From Anaerolineae bacterium (GTDB taxonomy: Bacteria > Chloroflexota > Anaerolineae > Aggregatilineales > UBA3940), in assembly GCA_016926255.1 (NCBI GenBank), contig JAFGOY010000081.1, positions 1-59,757 on the forward strand: DNA of 59,757 nucleotides, written 5' to 3'. The position numbers were made by a program, and so were the translations under genes. Below, piece by piece: positions 17,549 through 25,492 of the stretch. Numbering within the stretch: the first letter of the stretch is position 1; each line of letters begins with the position of its first letter. A model generated the notes under the pieces. That model had not been told where the DNA came from. It made no database searches and worked only from the letters and a program-made list of their open reading frames with translations.

Positions 17549-18798
17549 TCTACCTCCATGTTTTGTTCATACTCACGTGGATATCGCCGGGGGTGGAGAT
17601 CGCCTGCCCGCAGCTCGTGATGGTCACTTTCTTCGTAGCCGATGTTGCCCATGATCACCCGTCTGCCTGGGGAGGTCATCAGGACTACATCTGATTCTAT
17701 CGTACGGGCAGGGTAAACGACCAGCCCGGCCCCCAGCCGGCAGTTGTGGCCGACACAGACGCCCAGCATCGGCAGGGCGATATCGACCGGGTGGCTGTTG
17801 ACTTCGACCTGGAGCGGCCTGGCTAAAAGGTCGAAGTCGGTGAAGATGGTGCCCGCACCGATATACGTATCACGCCCGACGAGGCTCATCTCGATGGCGG
17901 TGCTCTGGGCAATCGTCACCCCGCGCATGAAGGCGCTGAAATAGGCATTCGCTCCCCAGGCGAACACACTGTCGTCGCTGATGACGCAGTGATGGATGTT
18001 GTTCGCATGAGTCAGGGTGACGTTGTTCCCGATCATGCTTTGCGATATCACGCAGCCGGGGCCGATTGTCACGTTTCTGCCGAGCGTCAGCGGCCCCTTG
18101 AGGATCGCCGTCGGATCGATTCTACAGTTGTCGCCCATGCTGACCGGGCCGTTGATCGCGCGGATCGGGCGGAATCTCCACGGGCGTCCGGACCGGGGTT
18201 TCCCGGCTCTCGCGTCGTCACAGTCGATTTTGTCGCACAGCCCGTAGACGATGTTAACCAGGAACAGGTGCACCCAGTTGTCGATGGCACAGGCGGCCTG
18301 TTCGGGCACCCACCAGGTCAGCCCATCTTCCCGGTCGCCGTTCAACGGGGGAAGGTTGGCATAGGTGATTTTGCGAGCCTTGCTCTGGATGACGAGCGGC
18401 TCGACCTGCTTGGCCGGGCCATTGGGGAAATACCACAGGTCGATCAGTGTCTGGGAGCCGCGTGCCTCGTATGACCGGGACAGGACTTCCGGCGATTGGA
18501 GATGGTAGGCCGGGTCGTTGTTCGTGAATGCGGCCCGTACCGCCGTACCCTGCTGGCGTGCCTGATCCAGAAACGCCTTGATGTATGCCTCGTTGAACCA
18601 CAGGTTGTCGCTGACGACCAGGAGTTCGTCGTTGGTGTTGATCGATTCGAGGCTGTCGACGAAGTTTTCGATGTCGGTGAGCGGCGCGAGGAGATCGCGC
18701 TGCCATTGCCTCAACTGGCGGTTGAGCACGCGCAAACTGCTGGCCGGTTCGTTGAACGGTGTGACATGGTGAGGTTTGCGGATGAATACTCTACGCAT
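17542..18798 (-). CDS. Left-handed beta-helix (hexapeptide repeat) protein
   Basis: The 418-residue protein has a C-terminal half (about 215-390) built of hexapeptide turns (GDNCRIDPTAILKGPLTLG, VTIGPGCVISQSMIGNNV, VGRDTYIGAGTIF), the fold of acyl- and acetyltransferases and of UDP-sugar pyrophosphorylase tails. The N-terminal half (about 15-200) is not a recognisable nucleotidyltransferase: it lacks the GxGxRxxP signature. His residues in NIHHCVI could be catalytic. I chose the ATG at 18798 with AGGGAG upstream over a TTG at 18861 that lacks a good site. It overlaps and is probably translationally coupled to the reductase gene, which suggests acyl-group chemistry; that is inference. Confidence 0.7.
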   Translation of the reverse strand: MRRVFIRKPHHVTPFNEPASSLRVLNRQLRQWQRDLLAPLTDIENFVDSLESINTNDELLVVSDNLWFNEAYIKAFLDQARQQGTAVRAAFTNNDPAYHLQSPEVLSRSYEARGSQTLIDLWYFPNGPAKQVEPLVIQSKARKITYANLPPLNGDREDGLTWWVPEQAACAIDNWVHLFLVNIVYGLCDKIDCDDARAGKPRSGRPWRFRPIRAINGPVSMGDNCRIDPTAILKGPLTLGRNVTIGPGCVISQSMIGNNVTLTHANNIHHCVISDDSVFAWGANAYFSAFMRGVTIAQSTAIEMSLVGRDTYIGAGTIFTDFDLLARPLQVEVNSHPVDIALPMLGVCVGHNCRLGAGLVVYPARTIESDVVLMTSPGRRVIMGNIGYEESDHHELRAGDLHPRRYPREYEQNMEVEW

Positions 18799-18868
18799 AC
18801 GACCTATTCTCCCTGATCTGGTGTGAATAATCCCCTGCCTGACGATCCCATTGTAGGGCAAATCGACC

Positions 18869-18890
18869 CCCTGCGCGAATGCGCAGGGGC
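18869..18890. other. Hairpin upstream of the hexapeptide-repeat gene
   Basis: The arms CCCCTGCGC and GCGCAGGGG close a short GAAT loop. No T-run follows. It lies between the hexapeptide gene start and the terminator of the LRR gene. Confidence 0.45.
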
Positions 18891-18954
18891 CAATGCTGCG
18901 AATAGGAAAACCGGGGGAAATCGAACCTGTTGGTATCGCCTGAAAAACAAAAAA

Positions 18955-18980
18955 CGAGGCCGGGGATTTCTCCGACCTCG
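18955..18980 (-). terminator. Intrinsic terminator of the LRR surface protein gene
   Basis: On the minus strand the arms CGAGGTCGGA and CCCCGGCCTCG are followed by TTTTTTGTTTTT. The arm sequence nearly repeats that of the terminator at 21069-21092. Confidence 0.85.
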
Positions 18981-19003
18981 TCGTCTATCGTCTATACAAT
19001 GGG

Positions 19004-20950
19004 TTAGACTGTCTGTCGCTGCCTGCGCCGGGCGATCATCCACCCAGCCGCGCCGATTATCGCGGCGACAGCCGCGAACCATCCCCGCCGCACCGGCTCG
19101 ACCGGCTGTCCACCGGTCGCGGGGAGCGATGACGGGAAGTTGGTGACGCACAGGTCCAAACTCTGGTCGGCGACCATGCCCAGCACGCAGACCTGATCGC
19201 CCGTGTCCTGCTTGGACCGACCGGGCATCACCCGCGCCCGGACGCCCTGCCGTGCGGCGATCTCGTCGCCACCCGACCATGTTCCCGTGATGGTGATCGT
19301 CACGCTGCCCTGTGCCGGGATGCTGCCCAGGTCGACAATGGCTGTCGGCGGCCCGGTGGTGATCACCGATCCCTGCGTCGTCTCGACCGTCACCCCGGAC
19401 AGCCCATCAGGCAGGATCGCCGAAAACGACTGCGGGTCGGACGGGATATCACTGACGTTGGTGACGGTGAACGTCCATATGATCGTATCCCCGGCGGTGG
19501 TGACCGTTTGACTGATTTCACCGGTCAGGATCAGGGCTGCGATGGGTGCTGCTGCCGGTTCTGGTGTTGGTTCTTCTTCCTCTTCTTCGGTGACCGGCGC
19601 ATCGACCGATTTGACATGGCAGTCGAAATCGCCCAGGTTGATCGTCTCGTTGTCGAAGCCTGTCTCGGTTACGGTAACGTTTTCCCAGATACCGGGGCCT
19701 CTGAACTTATATTCTGTCCCCAGTTCGGCTCCCTGTGGCAGCCCGCGGCCACTTCCGGTTATCTCCAGCGGCGTATCGCCGTAGGTGACGGTGACTTTCA
19801 GGTTGTCGCCACTGCATCTGGCGTTTACCAGCAGGTCGATCGGGCAGCCGGAGGCGATCAGCCAGCCGCTGTCGTCGTTTGCTTCGGCATAGGCATCGAC
19901 TGCTGCATTGCCGGAGGCGTCGACGATGTTATATCCACCACACAGGAACAAATTACCGGCTGCCAGATTTGTGCCGGTCAGGTCAGGGACGGTGCCGTTG
20001 ATCAGGTTATCATTCAAATGGAAATACAACAGGTTGGGCACAACGGAGAAGTCCATCCCGCCGGGGCTCCCGCCGATCTGGTTGTTGCCTAGGGTAAGTT
20101 GCTCTAGATTACCGGAACCGGAGAGGTCCAGCCCGCCGATGCTCCCGCCGATCTGGTTCTGGTACAGGTGGAGTTCTGTCAGGCTGCCAAGGCCGGTCAG
20201 GTCCAGCCCCCCGATGTCGCCGCCGATCTGGTTGTGGTGCAGGTTGATGGTTTCCAGGTTACTGAGGCCGGAGAGGTTCAGCCCACCGATGTCACCTCCG
20301 ATCTGGTTCTGGTACAGGAAGATTCGCCGTAGATTGGTGAGGCCGGAGAGGTTCAACCCACCGATGTCGCCGCCGATCTGGTTGTCGTCCAGGATGATGA
20401 ATTCCAGGTTACTGAGGCCGGAGAGGTTCAGCCCGCCGATGTCGCCGCCGATCTGGTTGACTCTCAGGTTGAGGGATTCCAGGTTTCCGAGGCCGGAGAG
20501 ATTCAGCCCGCCGATGCTGCCGCCGATCTGGCTCTGCTGCAGGAAGATTTGCCGTAGATTGGTGAGGCCGGAGAGGTTCAGCCCACCGATGTCGCCGCTG
20601 ATCGGGTTGCTGTCCAGGATGAGGGCTTCTAGGTTGGTGAGGCCGGACAGATCGATGTCGCCGATATTGCCAATCAGGTTGTTGCTGTTCAGAACGACTC
20701 CTGTTACGTTGCCGCCGACATCGCAGGTGATGCCATACCAGTTGTTGGTGCAGGGGTCGCCGGTTCCCCAGTTGGTGCTGTTTGTCCAGCCTGCGCCACC
20801 CAGGTTGTCGTAAATCGTCATCAGCGAGGCTCGCTCGGCAGCGGTCGCCCCGGCAGGGGCGGCTTCAACGGATGGCGCTGGAACTACGAGGGTAAACACA
20901 GACAGAAAAGCAGCCAACAGAATAGGACGGAGCCGTGCGGACGTTGTCAT
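19004..20950 (-). CDS. Leucine-rich-repeat surface protein with LPxTG-like tail
   Basis: The 648-residue protein has a signal peptide (about 1-31), an LRR N-cap with two cysteines (DPCTNNWYGITCDVGG), then nine LRRs of exactly 25 residues (about 95-340) with consensus LNLSGLxNLxxxxLxxNQIGG. A cysteine-containing beta domain, a Glu/Pro linker, and a DUF11-like domain follow (about 480-575). The end is LPATG (609-613), a hydrophobic helix and RRRQRQ, the layout of a sortase sorting signal. The last 150 residues resemble those of the neighbouring beta-helix protein. No sortase gene is in the window. It likely mediates surface contacts. It has its own strong promoter and terminator. The ATG has GGAGAA upstream. 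Confidence 0.85.
   Translation of the reverse strand: MTTSARLRPILLAAFLSVFTLVVPAPSVEAAPAGATAAERASLMTIYDNLGGAGWTNSTNWGTGDPCTNNWYGITCDVGGNVTGVVLNSNNLIGNIGDIDLSGLTNLEALILDSNPISGDIGGLNLSGLTNLRQIFLQQSQIGGSIGGLNLSGLGNLESLNLRVNQIGGDIGGLNLSGLSNLEFIILDDNQIGGDIGGLNLSGLTNLRRIFLYQNQIGGDIGGLNLSGLSNLETINLHHNQIGGDIGGLDLTGLGSLTELHLYQNQIGGSIGGLDLSGSGNLEQLTLGNNQIGGSPGGMDFSVVPNLLYFHLNDNLINGTVPDLTGTNLAAGNLFLCGGYNIVDASGNAAVDAYAEANDDSGWLIASGCPIDLLVNARCSGDNLKVTVTYGDTPLEITGSGRGLPQGAELGTEYKFRGPGIWENVTVTETGFDNETINLGDFDCHVKSVDAPVTEEEEEEPTPEPAAAPIAALILTGEISQTVTTAGDTIIWTFTVTNVSDIPSDPQSFSAILPDGLSGVTVETTQGSVITTGPPTAIVDLGSIPAQGSVTITITGTWSGGDEIAARQGVRARVMPGRSKQDTGDQVCVLGMVADQSLDLCVTNFPSSLPATGGQPVEPVRRGWFAAVAAIIGAAGWMIARRRQRQTV
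20027..20665 (-). repeat. Nine 75-bp tandem repeats encoding LRRs
   Basis: The LRR array repeats at DNA level every 75 bases, with near-identical segments such as CCGATGTCGCCGCCGATCTG. High identity suggests recent expansion or homogenisation, and a risk of copy-number variation between strains. Boundaries are approximate. Confidence 0.8.
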
Positions 20951-21019
20951 CGGGCGTTTCTCCAGGAGAATGATCTATGACGGGATTTTTATTGTCAGGG
21001 CCAATTATACTGTACGGAC

Positions 21020-21047
21020 ATTATAACGGGACGAGATGGGTTGTCAA
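21020..21047 (-). promoter_or_regulatory. Consensus promoter of the LRR gene
   Basis: Minus-strand TTGACA (21042-21047), 16-base spacer, TATAAT (21020-21025): both hexamers match the housekeeping sigma consensus perfectly. The gene starts at 20950, giving a leader of about 60 bases. Confidence 0.85.
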
Positions 21048-21068
21048 ACGACTTAAGTTCAAAAAAAA

Positions 21069-21092
21069 CGAGGCCGGGGAATCCCGGCCTCG
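21069..21092 (-). terminator. Intrinsic terminator of the beta-helix surface protein gene
   Basis: A nearly perfect palindrome (CGAGGCCGGG with CCCGGCCTCG) is followed on the minus strand by eight T residues (plus 21061-21068). Confidence 0.9.
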
Positions 21093-21117
21093 CTGCTGAA
21101 TTCGGAAGTTCGATAGA

Positions 21118-24100
21118 CTAGATCATCTGCCGCTGCCTGCGCCGGTTCTCGATGATCGCCAGCCCGACCGCGCCGAGCGCGGCCAGTGTCCCGGCGATCC
21201 ACAGCCATGCCGTGTGATCTTGGGGCGGTGCGCCGCCGCCGGTTTCGGGGAGCGTATCCGGGTAGAGCATTGTGCAGACCGTCACCGACTGCGTCGGGCC
21301 GTAGCCGCTGGCCGAACCGGTGACGCACAACTGCGTGCCTGCTTCCTGCTGCTGGTCGCTCTTGCAGACCTTGCCGCCGGAGCCAGCCGCCGGTCGGGCC
21401 CGCAGGTTGCCGCTGCGCATCGAGATGATGTCGGTGAACGGGTAGTCGGTGATCGTCGTCGTGATCGCGATCCGGTTGGTCATCCCGGCGGGCATCACGC
21501 CGATGTTGACCCGCGCCAGCGATCCCTCGATGCTCGTCGTGCCCTGTGTCGTGCCGATGGAGAGAATATCGACCCCATCCGGGAATGACGCGGTGAACTC
21601 GACCGGTGTTGTTTCGCCGGGTCCGGGGTTGGTGACGGTGAATATCCAGATGATCGTATCGCCGACCACAATCGCCTCGGTGGATGCCGATCCGTCGAGG
21701 ATCAGCCAGCCCTCGGCAGTTTCGCCGGTTTCGCCGTCACCCTCTTCCTCGTCATCGCCGCCGTTACCGCCATTTCCGCCGCCGCCCGGCACGTAGGCCG
21801 AGGCATCGGTGATGCTGGCGGTGACGATGGGGGCGCTCACGCCGTCGTAGTCCGGGCCGTCGATGCCGTCGGTGTCGACCGCCGTCACCGTGTGCATGAT
21901 GATGCTCGCGTGCAGGTCGCCTTCCTCGACGCCGTCATCCAGCGCGGTGACGGTAAAGGTCAGGCCGGTATCCCAGTTCGTTTCGTCCAGTTCGATGAAC
22001 GCCGGGTCGAAAGCCAGCTGCGTCGTGTTGAAATCAGGCGTGATCGTCACCGTCTCGTTCTCGGCTGGGCTGGCGGTCAGCGTAACGAGGTACTGAGCGC
22101 CAACCGTGTCGCCCTCAACCAGGTTGACGGTCACCGGGTCGATCAGCACTTCCGCGATGTCGTTATCGAAGACCTTGAAGGTCAGTCCGTAGACCGGCAG
22201 CGAGTCGTAGTAGAGATCACCCGGTGCGACACTGTCGCCGTGGGTAACCGTGCATGGGTGTGGGTTATCCTCGATCCAGTCGTCGTCGACCGGGGCGTAG
22301 TACACGCGCACCGACCGCGATCCGGCGGGGATCGTCGCCGTGACCGTATCGCTGAAGTCGTTGATGTCGTTGCTTGGCGTGAGCGAAACCAGGCATTGTT
22401 CGTTGGTCGTCACGTCGATGTTGATGTCACCTACCGGGTCGACATCGGGCGCTTCGATAGTGTAGGAGTAGGCGCTGAAGTCGGTATCGCCTTCGCTCAT
22501 CCACCAGGGACCGCTCTCGCCGATTACGATTGCGCCGAACTCGTATGCGCCGATATCGGAGAGCAGTTCGGGTGTGTAGCCGGGGCCGTAGCCCTCGCCC
22601 CGGTCACCGTCGATGGGCCGGTGGCCGTCACGCTGGTCGACGGTCGGGATCGGGCTTAAACCGGTCGTATCGAGTACGCCATCCATCGCCGGGTTGGGAT
22701 TGCCGGAGACGTTCGGATCGACCAGCCGGAAGGTATACTGAACCGTTTCTTCCTCGTCGACACTTTCCTCCATGTCCGCCGTTAGCAAGACATCGGCGAT
22801 GGGCGTCCCGAAGTTGTCGGTCGTCCCGCCTGCCGGTGTCGGGTTGCAGGCGCTGGGGTCTTCGGTGAAGAGGTTGTATTCGTCGGCATCGACCGTCCCG
22901 CTGACGATCTCGCAGTCGAAGTTGCCCGCGCCGTCGGTGTCGGGGTTCTCCAGGACGATAGAACGGCTGAAGTCGACCGTGCTGGCCGCGCCGCCGCCAT
23001 CGTCGAGGAAGACCGCGCCGCCGGTATCGTTCGCCTCGTTGTTGTACATCGTGACGTGGGTCAGCGTCAGGTCGACGCCCTCGTTGACCGCGAACGCGCC
23101 GCCGTCGTTGTCAGCGGTGTTGCCGGTGATCGTCGCATTCACGATGTCGAAGGATGTGTCGTTGAGATACAGCGCGCCGCCGCTTTCGTTGGTGGCCTCG
23201 TTGTTCCTGATCGTGCCGCTGAATTCATAAATCGCAGCACCGTCGACATACGCGCCGCCGCCGTTGTCCCCGGCGGTATTGCCGAGCAGGGCGCTGAACC
23301 CGACCGTCCCACCGACGGCATAGACGCCGCCGCCATCCACATCAGCGCTGTTACCTTTGATCCAGCCGTAGGCTTCGCCGGTGTTGTTGTAGATACCGCC
23401 GCCGTTGTTCGCCGCTTCATTGTATGCGAACGCCCCGCCGATGATCCCGCCGTCGTTGTAGGCACCGCCGCCGTCGCCGTTACCTGCGCCGTCGTCAGCC
23501 TGGTTGTATTTTACGCCGCTGTGATCCATCGATACACTGGCGGTTGCGCCGTCGTTGTAGATGCCGCCGCCGCTGACCGTCGCCACGTTGCCTTCGCTCA
23601 GATCGGTGCCGCCGATGGTCGTGTAGTACAGGTCAACCACCGCATCGCCCACATTGGCGCGGTTGTAGATGCCGCCGCCATTATCGGCAGTGTTGGCTGT
23701 GATCTGGCTGTAGTAAAGTGAGACTATCGAATCATTATTGTAGATGCCGCCGCCAGACGCCGCCGTATTGCTCTGATCGAGCGCGTCGCCGGGGTCGGGG
23801 TCGCCGATGACCGCGTATTTGACGATCACCGGGTTGTCGGCGTCAGTGTACAGTCCGCCGCCGCTGCCGGTGGCATCGTTCCCGCCGATGACAACCGGGC
23901 TGCTCTCACCATCACCCTGGATTGTCAGTGTGCCTGCGCCGGTGAAGGCAATACCACCGCCCGCATTGGTGGCTGTGTTCGCGCCGCCCACCGCCGACGC
24001 ACCGATGACGCTTGTCCCTAGTATCTTCAGGTCGCCGTCCTGGGAGGCGATGGCACCGCCGTTCAGTGCCTCTGAATCGCTGATCGTTATGTCTTCCAAC

Positions 24101-25164
24101 TGCACGCGGCTGCCCGCATTGGCGATTCCACCGCCAGCGGTAGCTGCATCGTTTGAACTGAATACGGCCCCGGTGATATAAACTGTGCTGTCTCCCTCGG
24201 CGAAAATCGCGCCGCCGTAATTTCCAGCGGTGTTGCCGGTAAAGGTCGAACCACCGCCAGCGTTGACGCGCAGCAGGCTGGCATTGGCGTAAATCGCGCC
24301 GCCGTCGTCCGCCTGATTGCCGGTGAAGTCGCTGCCGGTTGTCTCCACAATGGCGCTGTCGGTGCCGGTAGCGGCGATGCTCAGGATCGCCCCTCCGTCA
24401 CAGGCCCCTGCGACAGTGTTGTTGTCGAATTCTGTGTTCTGGCTGATCACCCAGCCGGTGTGCCCGCCGATGCCCAGGTTAAAGATCGCGCCGCCGCCGT
24501 CAGTTGTCGAGCAGACGGTCACTTCGTTGCCCATGAACAATGAGTCGTCGATGTCGAGCGTGCCTCCGGTATTGTAGATACCGCCGCCCATCTCGTTTGC
24601 GTCATTGGCTGAGACAACTACATCGGTCAGGTTGACGATGCCCTGATCGTTGTAGATCGCACCGCCCTCATCGACGCCACCGCCATTTTGCATAACCAGT
24701 GTGTCGATGCTGAGGTTCGTCCCGGCGACGGTGACTTCGAACAGGCGGTCAAGCGAACCGCCGTCGATAGCCACGTCGTTGCGGGTGGCCCCAAAGCCGC
24801 TGATCGTCACGTCATCGCTGATGTCGAGGTCGCCTTCTGCCGCCGCGTCTTCGTCACCGGCGGAGTTGGCGATGGTCAGCGTGTAGACCGTCGGGCCGGT
24901 GAGGTCGGGCAGGGTGATCACGTCCGCGCCGGGGTAGGCGTTGGCCTCCATCACCGCCGCACGCAGCGAACAGTCACCGGCTGCGTCGGCGCAGGTGCCA
25001 TCGCCCGGCGCTGCGTCGACCGTGTCGTTGACCGTGTTCACCCCGAAGGTCCTGGCGTGGGCAATCGAGGTACTCAAAAGCACCACCATCAGCACGGCCA
25101 GGACCAGCATCAGCCGCCTGGTCGATCTGTGGGTAGGCAAGAGGAAAGAATCTGACGTTCTCAT
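21118..25164 (-). CDS. CSLREA-domain beta-helix surface protein with LPxTG-like tail
   Basis: The 1348-residue protein has a signal peptide (cleavage near AHA, about 38), a CSLREA-type N-terminal motif (FGVNTVNDTVDAAPGDGTC then CSLRAAVMEANA), and a long right-handed parallel beta-helix (about 100-850) of turns such as NTADNDGGAF and GGGIYN. Two Calx-beta-like segments (about 920-1130), a Gly-rich and Glu-rich linker, and a DUF11-like domain (about 1165-1270) follow. It ends LPETG (1305-1309), hydrophobic helix, RRRQRQ. It is surface-exposed and probably wall- or membrane-anchored; adhesion or glycan binding is a guess. AAAGGA lies seven bases before the ATG. The tail module is shared with the LRR protein next to it. 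Confidence 0.85.
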   Translation of the reverse strand: MRTSDSFLLPTHRSTRRLMLVLAVLMVVLLSTSIAHARTFGVNTVNDTVDAAPGDGTCADAAGDCSLRAAVMEANAYPGADVITLPDLTGPTVYTLTIANSAGDEDAAAEGDLDISDDVTISGFGATRNDVAIDGGSLDRLFEVTVAGTNLSIDTLVMQNGGGVDEGGAIYNDQGIVNLTDVVVSANDANEMGGGIYNTGGTLDIDDSLFMGNEVTVCSTTDGGGAIFNLGIGGHTGWVISQNTEFDNNTVAGACDGGAILSIAATGTDSAIVETTGSDFTGNQADDGGAIYANASLLRVNAGGGSTFTGNTAGNYGGAIFAEGDSTVYITGAVFSSNDAATAGGGIANAGSRVQLEDITISDSEALNGGAIASQDGDLKILGTSVIGASAVGGANTATNAGGGIAFTGAGTLTIQGDGESSPVVIGGNDATGSGGGLYTDADNPVIVKYAVIGDPDPGDALDQSNTAASGGGIYNNDSIVSLYYSQITANTADNGGGIYNRANVGDAVVDLYYTTIGGTDLSEGNVATVSGGGIYNDGATASVSMDHSGVKYNQADDGAGNGDGGGAYNDGGIIGGAFAYNEAANNGGGIYNNTGEAYGWIKGNSADVDGGGVYAVGGTVGFSALLGNTAGDNGGGAYVDGAAIYEFSGTIRNNEATNESGGALYLNDTSFDIVNATITGNTADNDGGAFAVNEGVDLTLTHVTMYNNEANDTGGAVFLDDGGGAASTVDFSRSIVLENPDTDGAGNFDCEIVSGTVDADEYNLFTEDPSACNPTPAGGTTDNFGTPIADVLLTADMEESVDEEETVQYTFRLVDPNVSGNPNPAMDGVLDTTGLSPIPTVDQRDGHRPIDGDRGEGYGPGYTPELLSDIGAYEFGAIVIGESGPWWMSEGDTDFSAYSYTIEAPDVDPVGDINIDVTTNEQCLVSLTPSNDINDFSDTVTATIPAGSRSVRVYYAPVDDDWIEDNPHPCTVTHGDSVAPGDLYYDSLPVYGLTFKVFDNDIAEVLIDPVTVNLVEGDTVGAQYLVTLTASPAENETVTITPDFNTTQLAFDPAFIELDETNWDTGLTFTVTALDDGVEEGDLHASIIMHTVTAVDTDGIDGPDYDGVSAPIVTASITDASAYVPGGGGNGGNGGDDEEEGDGETGETAEGWLILDGSASTEAIVVGDTIIWIFTVTNPGPGETTPVEFTASFPDGVDILSIGTTQGTTSIEGSLARVNIGVMPAGMTNRIAITTTITDYPFTDIISMRSGNLRARPAAGSGGKVCKSDQQQEAGTQLCVTGSASGYGPTQSVTVCTMLYPDTLPETGGGAPPQDHTAWLWIAGTLAALGAVGLAIIENRRRQRQMI

Positions 25165-25215
25165 TGCATATTCCTTTGTAGTGTTTCAATGAAAAATATG
25201 AAGTCCACATCAAAC

Positions 25216-25262
25216 GGTTTGCCGACCGGTGGCAAACCCTTACACAACTATACAGTATAGTT
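25216..25262. promoter_or_regulatory. Operator-like inverted repeats upstream of the beta-helix gene
   Basis: Two perfect inverted repeats lie 50-100 bases upstream of the start at 25164: GGTTTGCC/GGCAAACC (25216-25238) and the 17-base palindrome AACTATACAGTATAGTT (25246-25262). The second contains TATACT/TATAGT hexamers and could overlap a -10 element on the minus strand. Confidence 0.5.
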
Positions 25263-25302
25263 CTGGAATAGTGGAATGGGACTCATTTGCTATCGACGCG
25301 GT

Positions 25303-25346
25303 GTTATGTTTTCGTAATGTCGGCCCGCCGCAGTCTGCGGCGGGCC
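25303..25346. repeat. Constant-flank/variable-hairpin repeat, copy 2
   Basis: The flank TTATGTTTTCGTAATGTCGG resembles that at 16237 and runs into an 11-bp stem (GGCCCGCCGCA with TGCGGCGGGCC). It may also serve as a terminator for the membrane-protein gene at 25493, though it has no T-run. Bases 25347-25492 hold only a C-run/G-run hairpin (25409-25439). Confidence 0.5.
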
Positions 25347-25492
25347 GGGTTGAGTGCGATTGGTTTTTAGCCCTCTTACTCATGGAGAGGAACTTTATCC
25401 GCTTATTCCCCCTTCTCCCTCAAGGAGAAGGACTGGGGATGAAGGCTTCCGGTGGCTATCTCGCACACTCCAAACAGAGTTCATAACACACT

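Noticed and set aside
18901-18935. A possible tRNA T-arm-like stretch (GGGAAATCGAACC)
   Set aside because: No cloverleaf, anticodon arm or acceptor stem can be folded around it. No tRNA was found elsewhere in the window.
20027-20665. Regular 75-bp repeats as a CRISPR or satellite
   Set aside because: They lie in frame and encode 25-residue LRRs.
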